Part shown: piece after piece, positions 27,631-36,742 of the stretch
Numbering within the stretch: position 1 is the first letter of the stretch
How the letters are laid out: every line of letters starts with the position of its first letter
Notes under the pieces: model-generated
Database searches by the model: none
What the model was told of the DNA's origin: nothing
Seen by the model: the letters and a program-made list of their open reading frames with translations, nothing else
Translations under genes and position numbers: made by a program
Assembly (NCBI GenBank): GCA_964465125.1
Contig: CAYXIO010000003.1
Coordinates: forward strand, 1-64,000
Length of the DNA: 64,000 bases
Reading direction: 5' to 3'
Source of the DNA: CAYOHG01 sp964465125
GTDB lineage: Bacteria; Planctomycetota; Phycisphaerae; UBA1845; Fen-1342

Positions 27631-27867
27631 CCCCGCAGTTCACGGGTCATTTCCCCCCGGATCACACCCGGTCGTGCGGCTCCCTCAATGTTCGGATCGC
27701 TGCGTGATCGCGACGACCCTTGGCCCCAACACCCCCAGTATTCAATTCGATGTCGCCGCGGGACAACTGGCCGAAAGTTCTTCACCCCGCCGGCAATCCC
27801 CCGCCGCGCCCTCGTCACGGGGGCGAAAAAAGGTATTCTGTTGGCGGCGGGAACGCCAGCCGCCTTG

Positions 27868-27895
27868 TTGTGTCGTCCCGCGCGGTTGCTATAAT
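27868..27895 (+). promoter_or_regulatory. Strong promoter of the arginine decarboxylase operon
   Basis: TTGTGT (27868-27873), 16-bp spacer, perfect TATAAT (27890-27895) with an upstream TG forming an extended -10 (TGCTATAAT). Predicted transcription start is near 27902, leaving a leader of roughly 100 bases before the TTG start at 28000. Confidence 0.65.
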
Positions 27896-27999
27896 CCCGC
27901 CCCGTTCGGCCGGCGCGCCTAGCACGCCTACACCGAGTTTCAAGAGCGGCGTGACGTTCCTTCCAGGAAGTGATGTGAGGAATGGGGAGGGTCCCAGAT

Positions 28000-28697
28000 T
28001 TGACGCCATTGGTTCCGAAGCGAATGTTCTTCACGCGCGGCGTCGGCAAGCATCGCAATAACCTGCAATCGTTCGAGGTCGCGCTGCGCGACGCGGGCAT
28101 CGCCCAGTGCAACCTGGTGCGCGTGTCCAGCATCTTCCCCGCCGGCTGCAAGATCGTGACCAAGTCGGCGGGCTTCCAGTCGATCGCCGCCGGCCAGATC
28201 ACCTTCTGCGTCCTGGCCGAAGCGCGCACCAACGAGCCCAACCGCCTCGTCTCCGCGGGCATCGGCCTGGCGATCCCCTCCGGCAAGGACCGCTTCGGCT
28301 ACATCTCCGAGCATCACGGCTACGGCATGACGGAGAAGAAGACCGCCGACTTCGTCGAGGACATGGCGGCGAGCATGCTCGCGTCGACCCTGGGCGTCGA
28401 ATTCGATCCCGACGCGGACTATGACCACCGCCGCGAGGTCTACCGCATGAGCGGGCAGATCGTCACGACCCGCGCCATCGTGCAGACCGCCGAAGGCCCG
28501 GTGCTCCTGGAAGCGATCACCTACCGCTACGTCGGTCACTCGATGGGCGACCCGGAACGCTATCGCACCAAGGCCGAGATCGAATTGTGGCGCGAACGCG
28601 ATCCGCTCTGCCGGGTNNNNNNNNNNAGACCGCCGAAGGCGACAAGAACGGGCTGTGGACCACGGTCGTCACGGCGGCGGTATTTCTCTTCGAATAG
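28000..28697 (+). CDS. pdaD: Pyruvoyl-dependent arginine decarboxylase, interrupted by an assembly scar
   Basis: It decarboxylates arginine to agmatine, feeding the agmatinase downstream. TTG 28000 is the preferred start: GGGGAGGG lies eight to nine bases upstream and the protein then begins like the family (LVPKRMFFTRGVGKH). ATG 27982 is in frame but has no spaced binding site. Self-cleavage and pyruvoyl formation are expected at Ser43-Ser44 in RVSSIFPAGC. Real sequence runs 28000-28497 and resumes at 28641-28697 (DKNGLWTTVVTAAVFLFE); joined, it is a normal 184-residue protein. Bases 28498-28626 are foreign to the gene, so as printed the frame is broken. This is an assembly error, not a biological pseudogene. 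Confidence 0.9.
28498..28626. other. Assembly scar: pdhA fragment plus 10 N inside the decarboxylase
   Basis: The 14-mer AGACCGCCGAAGGC occurs at 28484-28497 and again at 28627-28640. Between them lie about 119 bp encoding LEAITYRYVGHSMGDPERYR and following residues, the conserved C-terminal part of pyruvate dehydrogenase E1 alpha, in frame with the decarboxylase, and then ten Ns (28617-28626). Removing the insert and one repeat restores the decarboxylase frame. Confidence 0.9.
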
Positions 28698-28772
28698 GAC
28701 CCCGGGGGATGCTCCGCGCCGGGCGCCGCTGACCGTTCCGTCGCGCAAGACCCTCGGCACAGGGCCGGCACG

Positions 28773-29651
28773 ATGAGCGCCACTGTCGCGGACAACTTTC
28801 TCGGCCTCGAGCCGCGCCACGCCGAGTATCGCTCGGCGCGCTACGCCCTGCTGCCGATCCCCTACGACGCGACCACCTCCTACGCCGTCGGCACGCGCGA
28901 CGGGCCGCGCGCGGTCATCAGCGCGTCGCAGCAAGTCGAGCTGTACGACGAAGAGCTCGGGCGCGAAAGCCACGCCGCGGGCGTGAGCACGCTGGCGGCG
29001 GTGTCGCCGGACGCACGCGGCCCCGCCGAGACCATGAAAGCGATCCACGCCGCCGCCCGGCGAGTCGTCCGCGACGGCAAGTTTCTGCTGGGCCTGGGCG
29101 GGGAGCACAGCGTCTCGGCCCCGCTGATCCGCGCCGTCGCTGAAAAGCACCCGTCGCTCAGCGTGTTGCAGATCGACGCACACGCGGACCTGCGCGACGA
29201 CTACCAGGGCTCACCGGACAGCCACGCCTGCGTGATGCGGCGCGTACATGATCTCGGCATTTCGGCGGTCGCCGTCGGCGTTCGCAATTATTCGGCCGAG
29301 GAAGCGCGCTTCATCCGCCGCGCGGGCAAACCGGTCGTTTCGGCGCGCACCTGCCGCGAGCAGGCGGATTGGATCCCGGCCGCGCTCGAACCGCTCAGCG
29401 ACACGGTCTACGTCACCATCGACATCGACGGGTTTGATCCCGCGTATGCACCGGGGACGGGAACGCCCGAACCCGGCGGCCTCGATTGGTACCAGGTCGC
29501 CGACCTGCTGGCGCAGCTCGCGGCCACCCGCACCATCGTGGCGGCAGACGTGGTCGAGGTGCGCCCGATCCCGGGCAACAACGTGACCGAGTTCCTCGCC
29601 GCGAAGCTCCTGTATCGGCTGATCGGGCTGACCGCCCGTTCGCGCCGTTGA
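28773..29651 (+). CDS. speB: Agmatinase (ureohydrolase family)
   Basis: 292 residues. It hydrolyses agmatine to putrescine and urea with two manganese ions. All ligand motifs are present: GGEHS, DAHADLRDDYQG and TIDIDGFDPAYAPGTGTPEPGG. It sits 75 bp after the arginine decarboxylase, so the two genes give a complete arginine-to-putrescine route. ATG 28773 has only a weak ribosome-binding site. The family also includes arginase and guanidinobutyrase; the neighbour makes agmatinase by far the likeliest. Confidence 0.94.
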   Translation: MSATVADNFLGLEPRHAEYRSARYALLPIPYDATTSYAVGTRDGPRAVISASQQVELYDEELGRESHAAGVSTLAAVSPDARGPAETMKAIHAAARRVVRDGKFLLGLGGEHSVSAPLIRAVAEKHPSLSVLQIDAHADLRDDYQGSPDSHACVMRRVHDLGISAVAVGVRNYSAEEARFIRRAGKPVVSARTCREQADWIPAALEPLSDTVYVTIDIDGFDPAYAPGTGTPEPGGLDWYQVADLLAQLAATRTIVAADVVEVRPIPGNNVTEFLAAKLLYRLIGLTARSRR

Positions 29652-29658
29652 GCGCCGC

Positions 29659-31128
29659 ATGAAAGCCAGCCACGATCCGCCGGCCCACGAGCGACCGCTG
29701 CCGCGGATCATCCCGGTTCTGCTCGCGGCGCTGCTGCTGAGCGCGGTTTCCGTCACCATCGCGGTGTCTTTCACGCGCGCGCTTCCGCTGGGCTCGATGC
29801 TGCGAATCGGCAACACGCGCGTCCGATCGACGCTCGAGGCCGCGGCGCGCGCGCTGGTGGGCGAGAGCCGCGACGGACTGCTCCTCGCGCAGCTCGGCAG
29901 CCTGTTTTCCGACGGCTGGAAGCACCCAGCCAACGCCCTCATGCGCGAGAAGCAGATCAGCGACGTCGCCCCGCATCTATCGCAGGTCGGCGTCGCCAGG
30001 TTGATCCAGCTCGCAGCCCGGCTCAACAGCACCGAGCATGCCCTGGCGGCGCTGGGCAGTGCGCCGGCCGGCGCGCCGCAGGCCGGCTGGTCCGTCGCGA
30101 AACCCTACCTGGAGGGATGGGAGAAGCGCCAGCTTTCGCACGAGCAGCTCGCGCTGCGCGCGGCAATCGCACGGGCGTACGAATCGCTCGGTTTGCGGCC
30201 GGGAACCGCGCTGGCGCTCGCCGGCAGCTATGTCGGGCACGCGCTGAATCCGTTGCTGGAATACCTCACGCCGCAGATCGAGCGGCTTGCTGCGGAAGCC
30301 GAGCAAGCCGGCGACGCGAAGGGCGCGGCATCCGCGCGGCGCGCCTTCGCCCGGCTGCTTCGGCAATGGACGCTGGAGCCCGGTCCGGCCGGCCTGCGGC
30401 TGCTGGCGGCGGACCTGCTCGCCGGTCATCTGGAACGCCGCAGCGCAGATCACGCCGGCGGCGACGCAGCGCCGGCCATCGTGACCGGACTGCGCTCGTG
30501 GCGGGCGGCTTATCTGGCAGCGGCCGCCGCGCGACCGACGCCCGTCTTTCAGGTCGCCGAAGACGTCGCCCGGGCGGTTCCCGAGCAGTCGCGGCTTCTC
30601 GGCGTCTACATGCTCATGCTGTGGCTGGCGACCGGCTGCGGGGCGGCGGCACTGCTCGCGCTGGCGACCGGCTGGACACTGCTGCGACCGCGGGCCCCGG
30701 TACGCGTCTCAGGCCTGCTCCTGCGCGGCAGCGGCCTCGGCCTGTTCGCCGCTGGCCTGCTGTGCATCGGCTGGCTGCTCGCGCTCGAGCCGCAGGTTCG
30801 GCTCGACATGCGCATGGATCCGGCGAACGTCCGCTACTGGCCGAAGTTCGCCATCGGCGCGGCGGCTTCCGCGCTACTGGTCATCACGACGCTCGCCTCG
30901 CTGCTGAAGCGCCGCGCTCCGCACCTCCGGCTGGGCGGCGCGACCGCGCTGGCCGCTGCCTATTGCTGGCTGGCGTTCTCGATCTTCGGTGGTCTGGGGC
31001 CGATCGCGTATCGGCAGCTCGCCGCGTACGAGACGGCGTTGGCCGCCGCGCACGCCGACCCGATCGCGTCGGTGGCCGGCCCGCAGGCTGATTCCTTTCT
31101 CGACCCGCTGCGGGCCTGGGAGCCGTAG
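29659..31128 (+). CDS. Polytopic membrane protein of unknown function
   Basis: 489 residues. One membrane helix near the N-terminus (about 17-39) is followed by a long, mainly helical Ala/Leu-rich extracytoplasmic region to about 310. Four further helices occupy about 316-450 (MLMLWLATGCGAAALLALA; GSGLGLFAAGLLCIGWLLAL; FAIGAAASALLVITTLASLL; ALAAAYCWLAFSIFGGL). It starts eight bp after the agmatinase stop and is probably co-transcribed. No transporter motif is visible. A role in polyamine handling is only suggested by position. Confidence 0.75.
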   Translation: MKASHDPPAHERPLPRIIPVLLAALLLSAVSVTIAVSFTRALPLGSMLRIGNTRVRSTLEAAARALVGESRDGLLLAQLGSLFSDGWKHPANALMREKQISDVAPHLSQVGVARLIQLAARLNSTEHALAALGSAPAGAPQAGWSVAKPYLEGWEKRQLSHEQLALRAAIARAYESLGLRPGTALALAGSYVGHALNPLLEYLTPQIERLAAEAEQAGDAKGAASARRAFARLLRQWTLEPGPAGLRLLAADLLAGHLERRSADHAGGDAAPAIVTGLRSWRAAYLAAAAARPTPVFQVAEDVARAVPEQSRLLGVYMLMLWLATGCGAAALLALATGWTLLRPRAPVRVSGLLLRGSGLGLFAAGLLCIGWLLALEPQVRLDMRMDPANVRYWPKFAIGAAASALLVITTLASLLKRRAPHLRLGGATALAAAYCWLAFSIFGGLGPIAYRQLAAYETALAAAHADPIASVAGPQADSFLDPLRAWEP

Positions 31129-31318
31129 CGCATCGGCTCACGAACCACGCCGAGCGGCGCGACGGGCGCTCCATTCCAGCCGGCTGACCCGTGGCGAAGC
31201 CATGCAGACTCCGCCCTGGCGCGCCAGAAGGCGTCAATCCGCCGGGCGCACGTGCTGAAGCGCCGCCCTGCCTTCACCAAGGACTAGAATAGCTAGCAAC
31301 CCCGCGCAGGAGCCATGC

Positions 31319-32010
31319 ATGGCCTTCGAACGCCGGCACATCGAGTTCTTCGGCACCGATCTCGGCCGCGGCCCGGTCCTCAGCGGAGCGGCGGAGGTCG
31401 CCGCCGTCCAGGTCGCGGCGGCGCTGGCGCAGCTTCGCTCGCCGCTCTTGCGCTCGGACAGCGACATCGAGGAGCACGCGCTCTTCATCCGCAGCCTGGC
31501 CGACAAGCTGTTCCCCGAGCTGGCCGGGAGCATCACGAGCCAGGTCGCGCCCGAGGTCGACGACGCCATCAGCACGAGCTTCGTCGATTCCAGCGGGACC
31601 TATTCTCTGCTGAACTGCTGGCTGGCCGACGCCAAGGGCGGCGGCGAGACGATCCTCGCGCCCGACGGCGTCACCTGGGCCNNNNNNNNNNCCGGAAATA
31701 TGGAAAAAGCCTTGATTAACGCTCTTTCATTTTTTTTTTCTTTTCCTGGGGCACTTTTTTTCTTATTATTTGGGGGTGGCCCGCCGCCCGGGGGGGGGCC
31801 GAGACGATCCTCGCGCCCGACGGCGTCACCTGGGCCGGCGGCGCCGTCGTGCTGGCGACCCTGACCACCCGCAAGCGCTACCTGATCGTCACGCCCGCCA
31901 GCGGCGCGTTCAGCGCGAGCCTCAGCTACACCGGCGACTACACGTGGTATTGGGCGGTCGAGCGGAACGGACGGGTGGTCTACTCCAATGCGCTGAACTT
32001 CACGATGTGA
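31319..32010 (+). CDS. Small protein of unknown function, interrupted by an assembly scar
   Basis: ATG 31319 follows AGGAG at six bases. Real coding sequence is 31319-31681 and 31837-32010; joined at the duplicated 36-mer it gives about 178 residues ending NALNFTM. The first half is helical (VAAVQVAAALAQLRSPLLRS); the second half is beta-rich with several aromatic residues (YLIVTPASGAFSASLSYTGD, YTWYWAVERNGRVVYS). No signal peptide and no family recognised. Downstream thiE converges on it. As printed, the frame breaks at the N run. Confidence 0.65.
31682..31800. other. Assembly scar: 10 N plus low-quality homopolymer sequence
   Basis: A 36-bp direct duplication (31646-31681 and 31801-31836) flanks ten Ns (31682-31691) and about 109 bp of AT-rich, homopolymer-laden sequence (runs of T and G) unlike anything else in the window. 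It looks like an erroneous read tail joined at a contig end. Confidence 0.9.
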
Positions 32011-32025
32011 CCAGGCCTCGCGCGG

Positions 32026-33069
32026 CTACCGTCCCGTCGCCGCGAGCAGCGCGCGGGCAGCATCCCCCGGCGACTCGACCGCGATCAATGCGGCGCAGAC
32101 GGCGACGACGTCCGCACCCCCGGCGAGCACTTCGGGAGCCCGCGCCGCGTCGACGCCTCCGATCGCGACGATCGGAAGCTCGGTCCGTTCGCGGGCCTGC
32201 CGAAGAAAGGCCGGCCCGGCCACTGCCCGGACCTGCTTCGTGTGGCTGGCGTACATCGGCCCGACCGCGACGTAGTCGGGGCTCTGGCGCAGCGCCGCGT
32301 CGAGCTCCGCGGGTGTGTGCGTGCTCAGGCCGATCAGCATCTCACCGCCCACCAGCCGGCGTGCCGCGCGCAGCGGCAGGTCGCCCTGCCCGAGGTGCAA
32401 CACGTCCGCAGCGCTCAGCCGCGCGATCTCCGCGCGATCGTTGATGCACAGCAGCGCGCCGGCGGCATGCGTCATCTCGCGCGCCCGCAGCGCCCGCCGC
32501 AGAAACTCGCCGTCGGCGAGCTGCTTCTCGCGCAACTGGACGCAGCGCACGCCCGCGGCGAGCAGTTCGGCCAGCGTTTTCTCCCAGCCGTGCCGGCACA
32601 GAGAATCCGTCAGCAGCGCGTAGACCTTGGCGCGGCGCAAAGCTGCGACGCGCTCGGCCCGCAGCAGCACGCGGGGCTGTAACGCATACAGCTCATAGCG
32701 CAGCCGGTCGGCGACCTGGGCGGCTTCGGGATCAAGCAGTTTTCCGTACTCAGCGATGACGCGCAGCGCTTCGCCGCAGCGCGCGAACGCCGCCGCGGCG
32801 ACGTCCTCCGGTGCGGACCGGACGTGCTCGGCCTCGGTTCGCAGCGCCAAGCCGACGTCGGACTCGACCGCGCGCGCGGCGAGCAGGCGCGCCTGGCCGA
32901 GCCGCGACGCGAGCGCTTGCAGGCCGTGCCGCAGCGCCTTGAGGGCCCCCGCCGCGGCCGCATCGTCGTGGATGAAGCGCGCGTGCTCCTCGATCACGCG
33001 CAGTCCCTCGCGCGCGCGATTCAGGTTGGCATCCAGGATGCGAGCGACGCGCTCGTCGGGCCGTGTCAT
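32026..33069 (-). CDS. thiE: Thiamine phosphate synthase with N-terminal ThiD2-type domain
   Basis: 347 residues. Residues 1-145 match the ThiD2 family often fused to ThiE (ILDANLNRAREGLRVIEEHA; FARCGEALRVIAEYGKLLD). Residues about 150-347 are the ThiE barrel, with GVRCVQLREKQL, LCINDRAEIA, the phosphate-binding YVAVGPMYASHTK, and PIVAIGGVDA. ThiE joins HMP diphosphate to thiazole phosphate; the N-terminal domain is thought to phosphorylate HMP phosphate. ATG at 33067-33069 lies 24 bp after the stop of the upstream large gene. No TPP riboswitch was found. Confidence 0.93.
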   Translation of the reverse strand: MTRPDERVARILDANLNRAREGLRVIEEHARFIHDDAAAAGALKALRHGLQALASRLGQARLLAARAVESDVGLALRTEAEHVRSAPEDVAAAAFARCGEALRVIAEYGKLLDPEAAQVADRLRYELYALQPRVLLRAERVAALRRAKVYALLTDSLCRHGWEKTLAELLAAGVRCVQLREKQLADGEFLRRALRAREMTHAAGALLCINDRAEIARLSAADVLHLGQGDLPLRAARRLVGGEMLIGLSTHTPAELDAALRQSPDYVAVGPMYASHTKQVRAVAGPAFLRQARERTELPIVAIGGVDAARAPEVLAGGADVVAVCAALIAVESPGDAARALLAATGR

Positions 33070-33093
33070 CCGCGTGCCTCGTGAAACGGCGGC

Positions 33094-36000
33094 TCAGCGA
33101 CGCCGGATTTCCACGCCGTTCTTCAGCCCCTCCTGCGTGAACTCCAGATGGGCGGTGACGCTGAGGATCGAGTCGACCAGCTTAGCGATCGGGGCGTTCG
33201 GGTCGAGCTTCGACAGCCTGCGCGGCGAGTGGAGCAGCCCGTAGATCGTGGAACCGGCCTGGTTCTGCGCGGCGTCATAGCTGTAGGCTCCGCCGGCGGG
33301 GCACACGATCCGGTGACCCAGCCATTTCGCAGCCGTCTCGTCGAGCGCGCGCGGCTCAAGCAACCCACAGCGGCCGAGCAGCCAGACGAGCCGGAGGTTG
33401 CCGATCGCCGTTTCGCGGACGGGCTGCTCGAGGATGTAGGCGAGCGCCGGGCGCAGCTTCTCGGCGGCCCCCGGGGCCGCGAACACGAGGATGTTCGCGT
33501 CGATCGACGGCCGCGGCACCAGAGCCCCTTCCTGGCTCGTCTCGCCGGCGGCCTGCGCGTCGATCAGCGCCCGCAGCGCCGCCGCCTGCGTCGAGATGTA
33601 GAACCCATCGCCGATGCTGGCGTAGTAGAGCGCCGGCCCCGTCTCGGAGATGACGGGCCGCGTTTCGGTTTCGCCTTCGCCGGCCGGCGCGCTGTCGGGT
33701 ATCTCCGCGCCGGCGCGCTTCAGCTCCTGCGCGATCTCTCCGCGCGGGTCGGGCGCGATCTGTACGATCGACACGCCCTGGTAGTCGGCCAGCGAATTGA
33801 ACACGACCAGATTCGGCGCGGTCGACTGGATGAACGTGCGGATGCCGACCAGGAACGCCGCCAGGCTCAGCTTGTTCCTGCACTGCGCGCCGAGCACGAG
33901 CCGGGCGCGGAACACATCCAGCCAGGCGCCTTCCTCATCGTGCGTGCCGGCTGAATCCTGCGACGTCTCGTACGCGAGCTGCGCCATCTTGTTGAACGCG
34001 TCGGTGTCTTCGATCCAGAACGTCACCCACTCGCCCAGCCAGTCGTTGGTCGCGTTGGTGCCCGTCAGCAGGCCGAGCGTCGTCAAGGCCTGGCTGCGCA
34101 TCTGCCCCTCGCTGAGCTTGAAGACCAGCCGCAGCAGCGTCTCGCGGCCGAAGCGATTCAGATTCACCGTCACCGGCTTGCCGCCGCAGGTGTCCTCGAA
34201 CTGGTCGTAGGCCGAAAGGTCGATCAGCGGCAGGATGCAGGTCTCGAAGCGGAGATTGGGGGTCATGCGGACGCGCAGGGCGATCGGATCGAAATAGTCG
34301 CGCCAGTAGCTGCTGTAGCGCTCGCGGAACTCGTTGTAGAGCGAGGCCTCCTGCTCCGTCGCCAGCGTGCACGTTCGCTCGACCAGCGGCGTCAGCATGC
34401 GCAGCGTTCCCTGCGTCGCGCTGACGGCGGTCTGAGTCGCTTCGTCCCAGGTCAGCGCTCCGCCGTCGGGGTCAAACAGGCTCTCGGGGTTCAGGCAGCC
34501 GCTCTTCGTCAGCGCGTCCAGCGTCAGCTTCGAAGGCCCGTGCAGATAGGAGTGCAGCATGGCCGCGTTGGTCATCAGACGCAACGAGGCGGCGGTCTCG
34601 GCGCGGCGGAGCTGCTTGATCCGCAGCCCCGGCCCGACCAGCCGCCGCACGAACGCATCGCTCAGGTAGATCAGGCCGTCCTCGGAGTCGTTTTCGAGCG
34701 GGAAGACGACGGCGCGGATGTACTGATAGTCGGGCGCGTCGGACAGTCTTGGCAGCCCGCCGGAGACCGCCTTCAGCACGCGCTCCAGGCCGGCGCGGCT
34801 GTTGCTCAGCAGCCACGTGCCTTCGTGTTCGGCCCAGAACGTCCGCCACGGGCGGCCGTCGGTGCCGCGCATCAGCGCGCTGGAGACCTCCGCGCCGGCG
34901 AGGGTTTCCTGGTTGATCGAAGCGGCGCCTTGCGCCTTCAGTGCCGTGCGCGATTGGTCCAGCGCATCCTTGAGCAGCGCGGCGTTGCGCGGCGTCAGCA
35001 CGAGCGTGAGGTCCGAGCCGTCGAACAGGTACGGATCCGAGCCGGTGATGACGGTCTCGCCGAGCGCGTCGACGTCGATCAGCCCCTGCACGACCTCGCT
35101 GGTGAGGCCGAGCTGATGCAGTGTGCGCTCGCGCAGGCCGTAGTCGGCGCCCACGGGCCGAGCCAGTTGCAGCAGCGAGCCGCCCCACTGCTCGACCCAA
35201 TCCAGGAACGCGATCGCCGCGGCTGCCGACGTGAAGCGCGCGTAGTAGTTCTCGGCCGGCACGAAGCGATCCAGCGGGCTGCCTTTCGGCGTCGCTTCGC
35301 CGCGCATGGTGTCGAAGGGATGGCTCTTGATGCCGACCGCGGGAATCGACTCGATCGCGACGGAGGGCGATTCGCGCGAGGCCGGTCCGTTGAGCATTCG
35401 ATCGAGCTGGAGCGACTCCTGAATCGCCAGCGCGCCGGTGGTGATGTCGTACAACCGCTCCGAGGACGGCCGCGTCGGCAGGTCCGCCGCCCACGATGGC
35501 TGCGACGCCGCCGGCAGGTCGTGCATCCGCCGCAATTGCGTCGCTCCGAAGCGGTAGAAGCCGACCCAATCGGGCACGTCTCGGTTCATCAGGTCGAACC
35601 ACTGCACCTGGGCCTTGGCCAAGCGCTGCGCCAGCTCGGCGGCGTCCGCGGGCTCGGCGTCCTTCAGGCGGATCATGCCGGACTGCTCGCGCCACTCGCC
35701 GCGGGTTTCGGTCGGGTAGCGCAGCACGGCCTCGCACATCTCGCGCGGGGAGCAGGAGCCGACGAAGACCAGCGGGTCGAGCCGCAGCGTGTCGCCGTCG
35801 TCATCCGCCCGGGGCGGGGCCTCGAGGTAGATCGGAAACTCCCAGGCCGGGGCGGCCTGCAATTCGATCAGGTTCGGCCATTCGCCGTGGTGCCAGCTCC
35901 AACTTGGCTCTTCGTAGCGCTGGGTGGCCAGCCCTTCCGGCCGGGCGACTTCGACGACGAAGTAGGTGCGATCGCCGACCGTGGCGCTTTGAACTCGCCG

Positions 36001-36198
36001 ACATTCGAGCTGGGTCGATTGCCCGAGCGCAAGCGGAACGGCGGCGAGAACGGCCGCGGCGGCGAGGGCGGCACCGATCGCGGCGCGCGGCGCATACGAT
36101 TTCGATGACGCGGCCGTGCGCCCGCGGATATGGTCGCGCGCGGAACGCGACCGAGTTGCGTTCGCGGCGGCGGTACTGCAATTCAAGGTGATGGTCAT
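33094..36198 (-). CDS. Large exported protein of unknown function
   Basis: 1034 residues. ATG at 36196-36198 is preceded by GGGGAG at seven bases; a start 29 codons earlier lacks this. A 40-residue basic N-region precedes the hydrophobic core (AAIGAALAAAAVLAAVPLAL), so it is either a long signal peptide or an anchor. The rest is globular with alternating alpha and beta segments and no membrane helices; YYARFTSAAAAIAFLDWVEQ and LMTNAAMLHSYLHGPSKLTL are typical. I recognise no family; general resemblance is to large planctomycete periplasmic proteins that monitor other proteins, but this is a guess. It is followed after 24 bp by thiE, with which it may share a transcript. Confidence 0.8.
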   Translation of the reverse strand: MTITLNCSTAAANATRSRSARDHIRGRTAASSKSYAPRAAIGAALAAAAVLAAVPLALGQSTQLECRRVQSATVGDRTYFVVEVARPEGLATQRYEEPSWSWHHGEWPNLIELQAAPAWEFPIYLEAPPRADDDGDTLRLDPLVFVGSCSPREMCEAVLRYPTETRGEWREQSGMIRLKDAEPADAAELAQRLAKAQVQWFDLMNRDVPDWVGFYRFGATQLRRMHDLPAASQPSWAADLPTRPSSERLYDITTGALAIQESLQLDRMLNGPASRESPSVAIESIPAVGIKSHPFDTMRGEATPKGSPLDRFVPAENYYARFTSAAAAIAFLDWVEQWGGSLLQLARPVGADYGLRERTLHQLGLTSEVVQGLIDVDALGETVITGSDPYLFDGSDLTLVLTPRNAALLKDALDQSRTALKAQGAASINQETLAGAEVSSALMRGTDGRPWRTFWAEHEGTWLLSNSRAGLERVLKAVSGGLPRLSDAPDYQYIRAVVFPLENDSEDGLIYLSDAFVRRLVGPGLRIKQLRRAETAASLRLMTNAAMLHSYLHGPSKLTLDALTKSGCLNPESLFDPDGGALTWDEATQTAVSATQGTLRMLTPLVERTCTLATEQEASLYNEFRERYSSYWRDYFDPIALRVRMTPNLRFETCILPLIDLSAYDQFEDTCGGKPVTVNLNRFGRETLLRLVFKLSEGQMRSQALTTLGLLTGTNATNDWLGEWVTFWIEDTDAFNKMAQLAYETSQDSAGTHDEEGAWLDVFRARLVLGAQCRNKLSLAAFLVGIRTFIQSTAPNLVVFNSLADYQGVSIVQIAPDPRGEIAQELKRAGAEIPDSAPAGEGETETRPVISETGPALYYASIGDGFYISTQAAALRALIDAQAAGETSQEGALVPRPSIDANILVFAAPGAAEKLRPALAYILEQPVRETAIGNLRLVWLLGRCGLLEPRALDETAAKWLGHRIVCPAGGAYSYDAAQNQAGSTIYGLLHSPRRLSKLDPNAPIAKLVDSILSVTAHLEFTQEGLKNGVEIRRR

Positions 36199-36742
36199 CA
36201 CACAGCTCCCCGTTGCGGCGGCGCCGGTGCCGCGCGATCCCCGCGCGCTCGCCGGCCCAGCAGCGCCTACAGCGTATCCGCTCACTGCCGGTGCGGGTAC
36301 GCGCCGCGGATGAATGAAGTTCAGTCACCGCGGTCGCCGCGGGGCACGCGAGTTCCGCGCCGAATCGGAGTCGGCAAGCGGCGCCCGCTCTGGGGCAGCA
36401 GGATGCACCTGAGGAATAGACGGACGGGGCCGGGCTAACCGCGCGCGGCCGCCGGCAGCCGCCCGGGAAGGGGCCGACGGGAAGACCGGGTGCTGCAACG
36501 ACCTCGATCGCGGTAGAGGGTTCATGCGGCCCCGTGGTAAGGTGGAGTCTGCCCCCAAACTGCGCGATGGCCCCAGCGCAGGATGGAGGACCGGGCTTGG
36601 GTCGAATCGTTGCAGGGGTCTGCGTCGCGGCCGGCGTTGCCGGCATCCGCGAGCCCGACGCGGGTGCACCTGACCGTCCACAAGCTGGATGCAGACTCAG
36701 CCTCATGCGATCCGTGATCTGGCCGATGGGAGCATAACGCTC
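36199..36742. other. About 540 bp without a convincing gene
   Basis: This region is divergent between the large exported-protein gene and a small hypothetical gene. Short frames exist on both strands but none has a ribosome-binding site and family resemblance together. GCCGGCGTTGCCGGC near 36630 is a small perfect inverted repeat. No known riboswitch or tRNA pattern was recognised. Confidence 0.5.

Larger units (their letters stand above)
27526..27999 (+). other. 474-bp intergenic region with hairpin and divergent promoters
   Basis: It separates the minus-strand isomerase gene from the plus-strand arginine decarboxylase. It holds a long UUCG-capped hairpin, a weak minus-strand promoter at 27572-27599 and a strong plus-strand promoter ending at 27895. 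A second small hairpin (GGCGGC/GCCGCC) lies near 27844-27865. The middle section (about 27640-27840) has no convincing gene or known RNA family. Confidence 0.6.

Noticed and set aside
28441..28620. Arginine decarboxylase-pyruvate dehydrogenase fusion protein
   Set aside because: The join is at a 14-bp duplication beside ten Ns, and the true decarboxylase C-terminus lies just downstream. An assembly artefact explains it better than a fusion.
31692..31800. AT-rich island as possible horizontally acquired DNA
   Set aside because: Long T and G homopolymers beside a ten-N gap, with a duplicated flank, indicate low-quality read ends.
36420..36520. Possible cobalamin riboswitch fragment (GGGAAGACCGGG)
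   Set aside because: The B12-box and the GCCACTG element are missing, and no B12-related gene follows.
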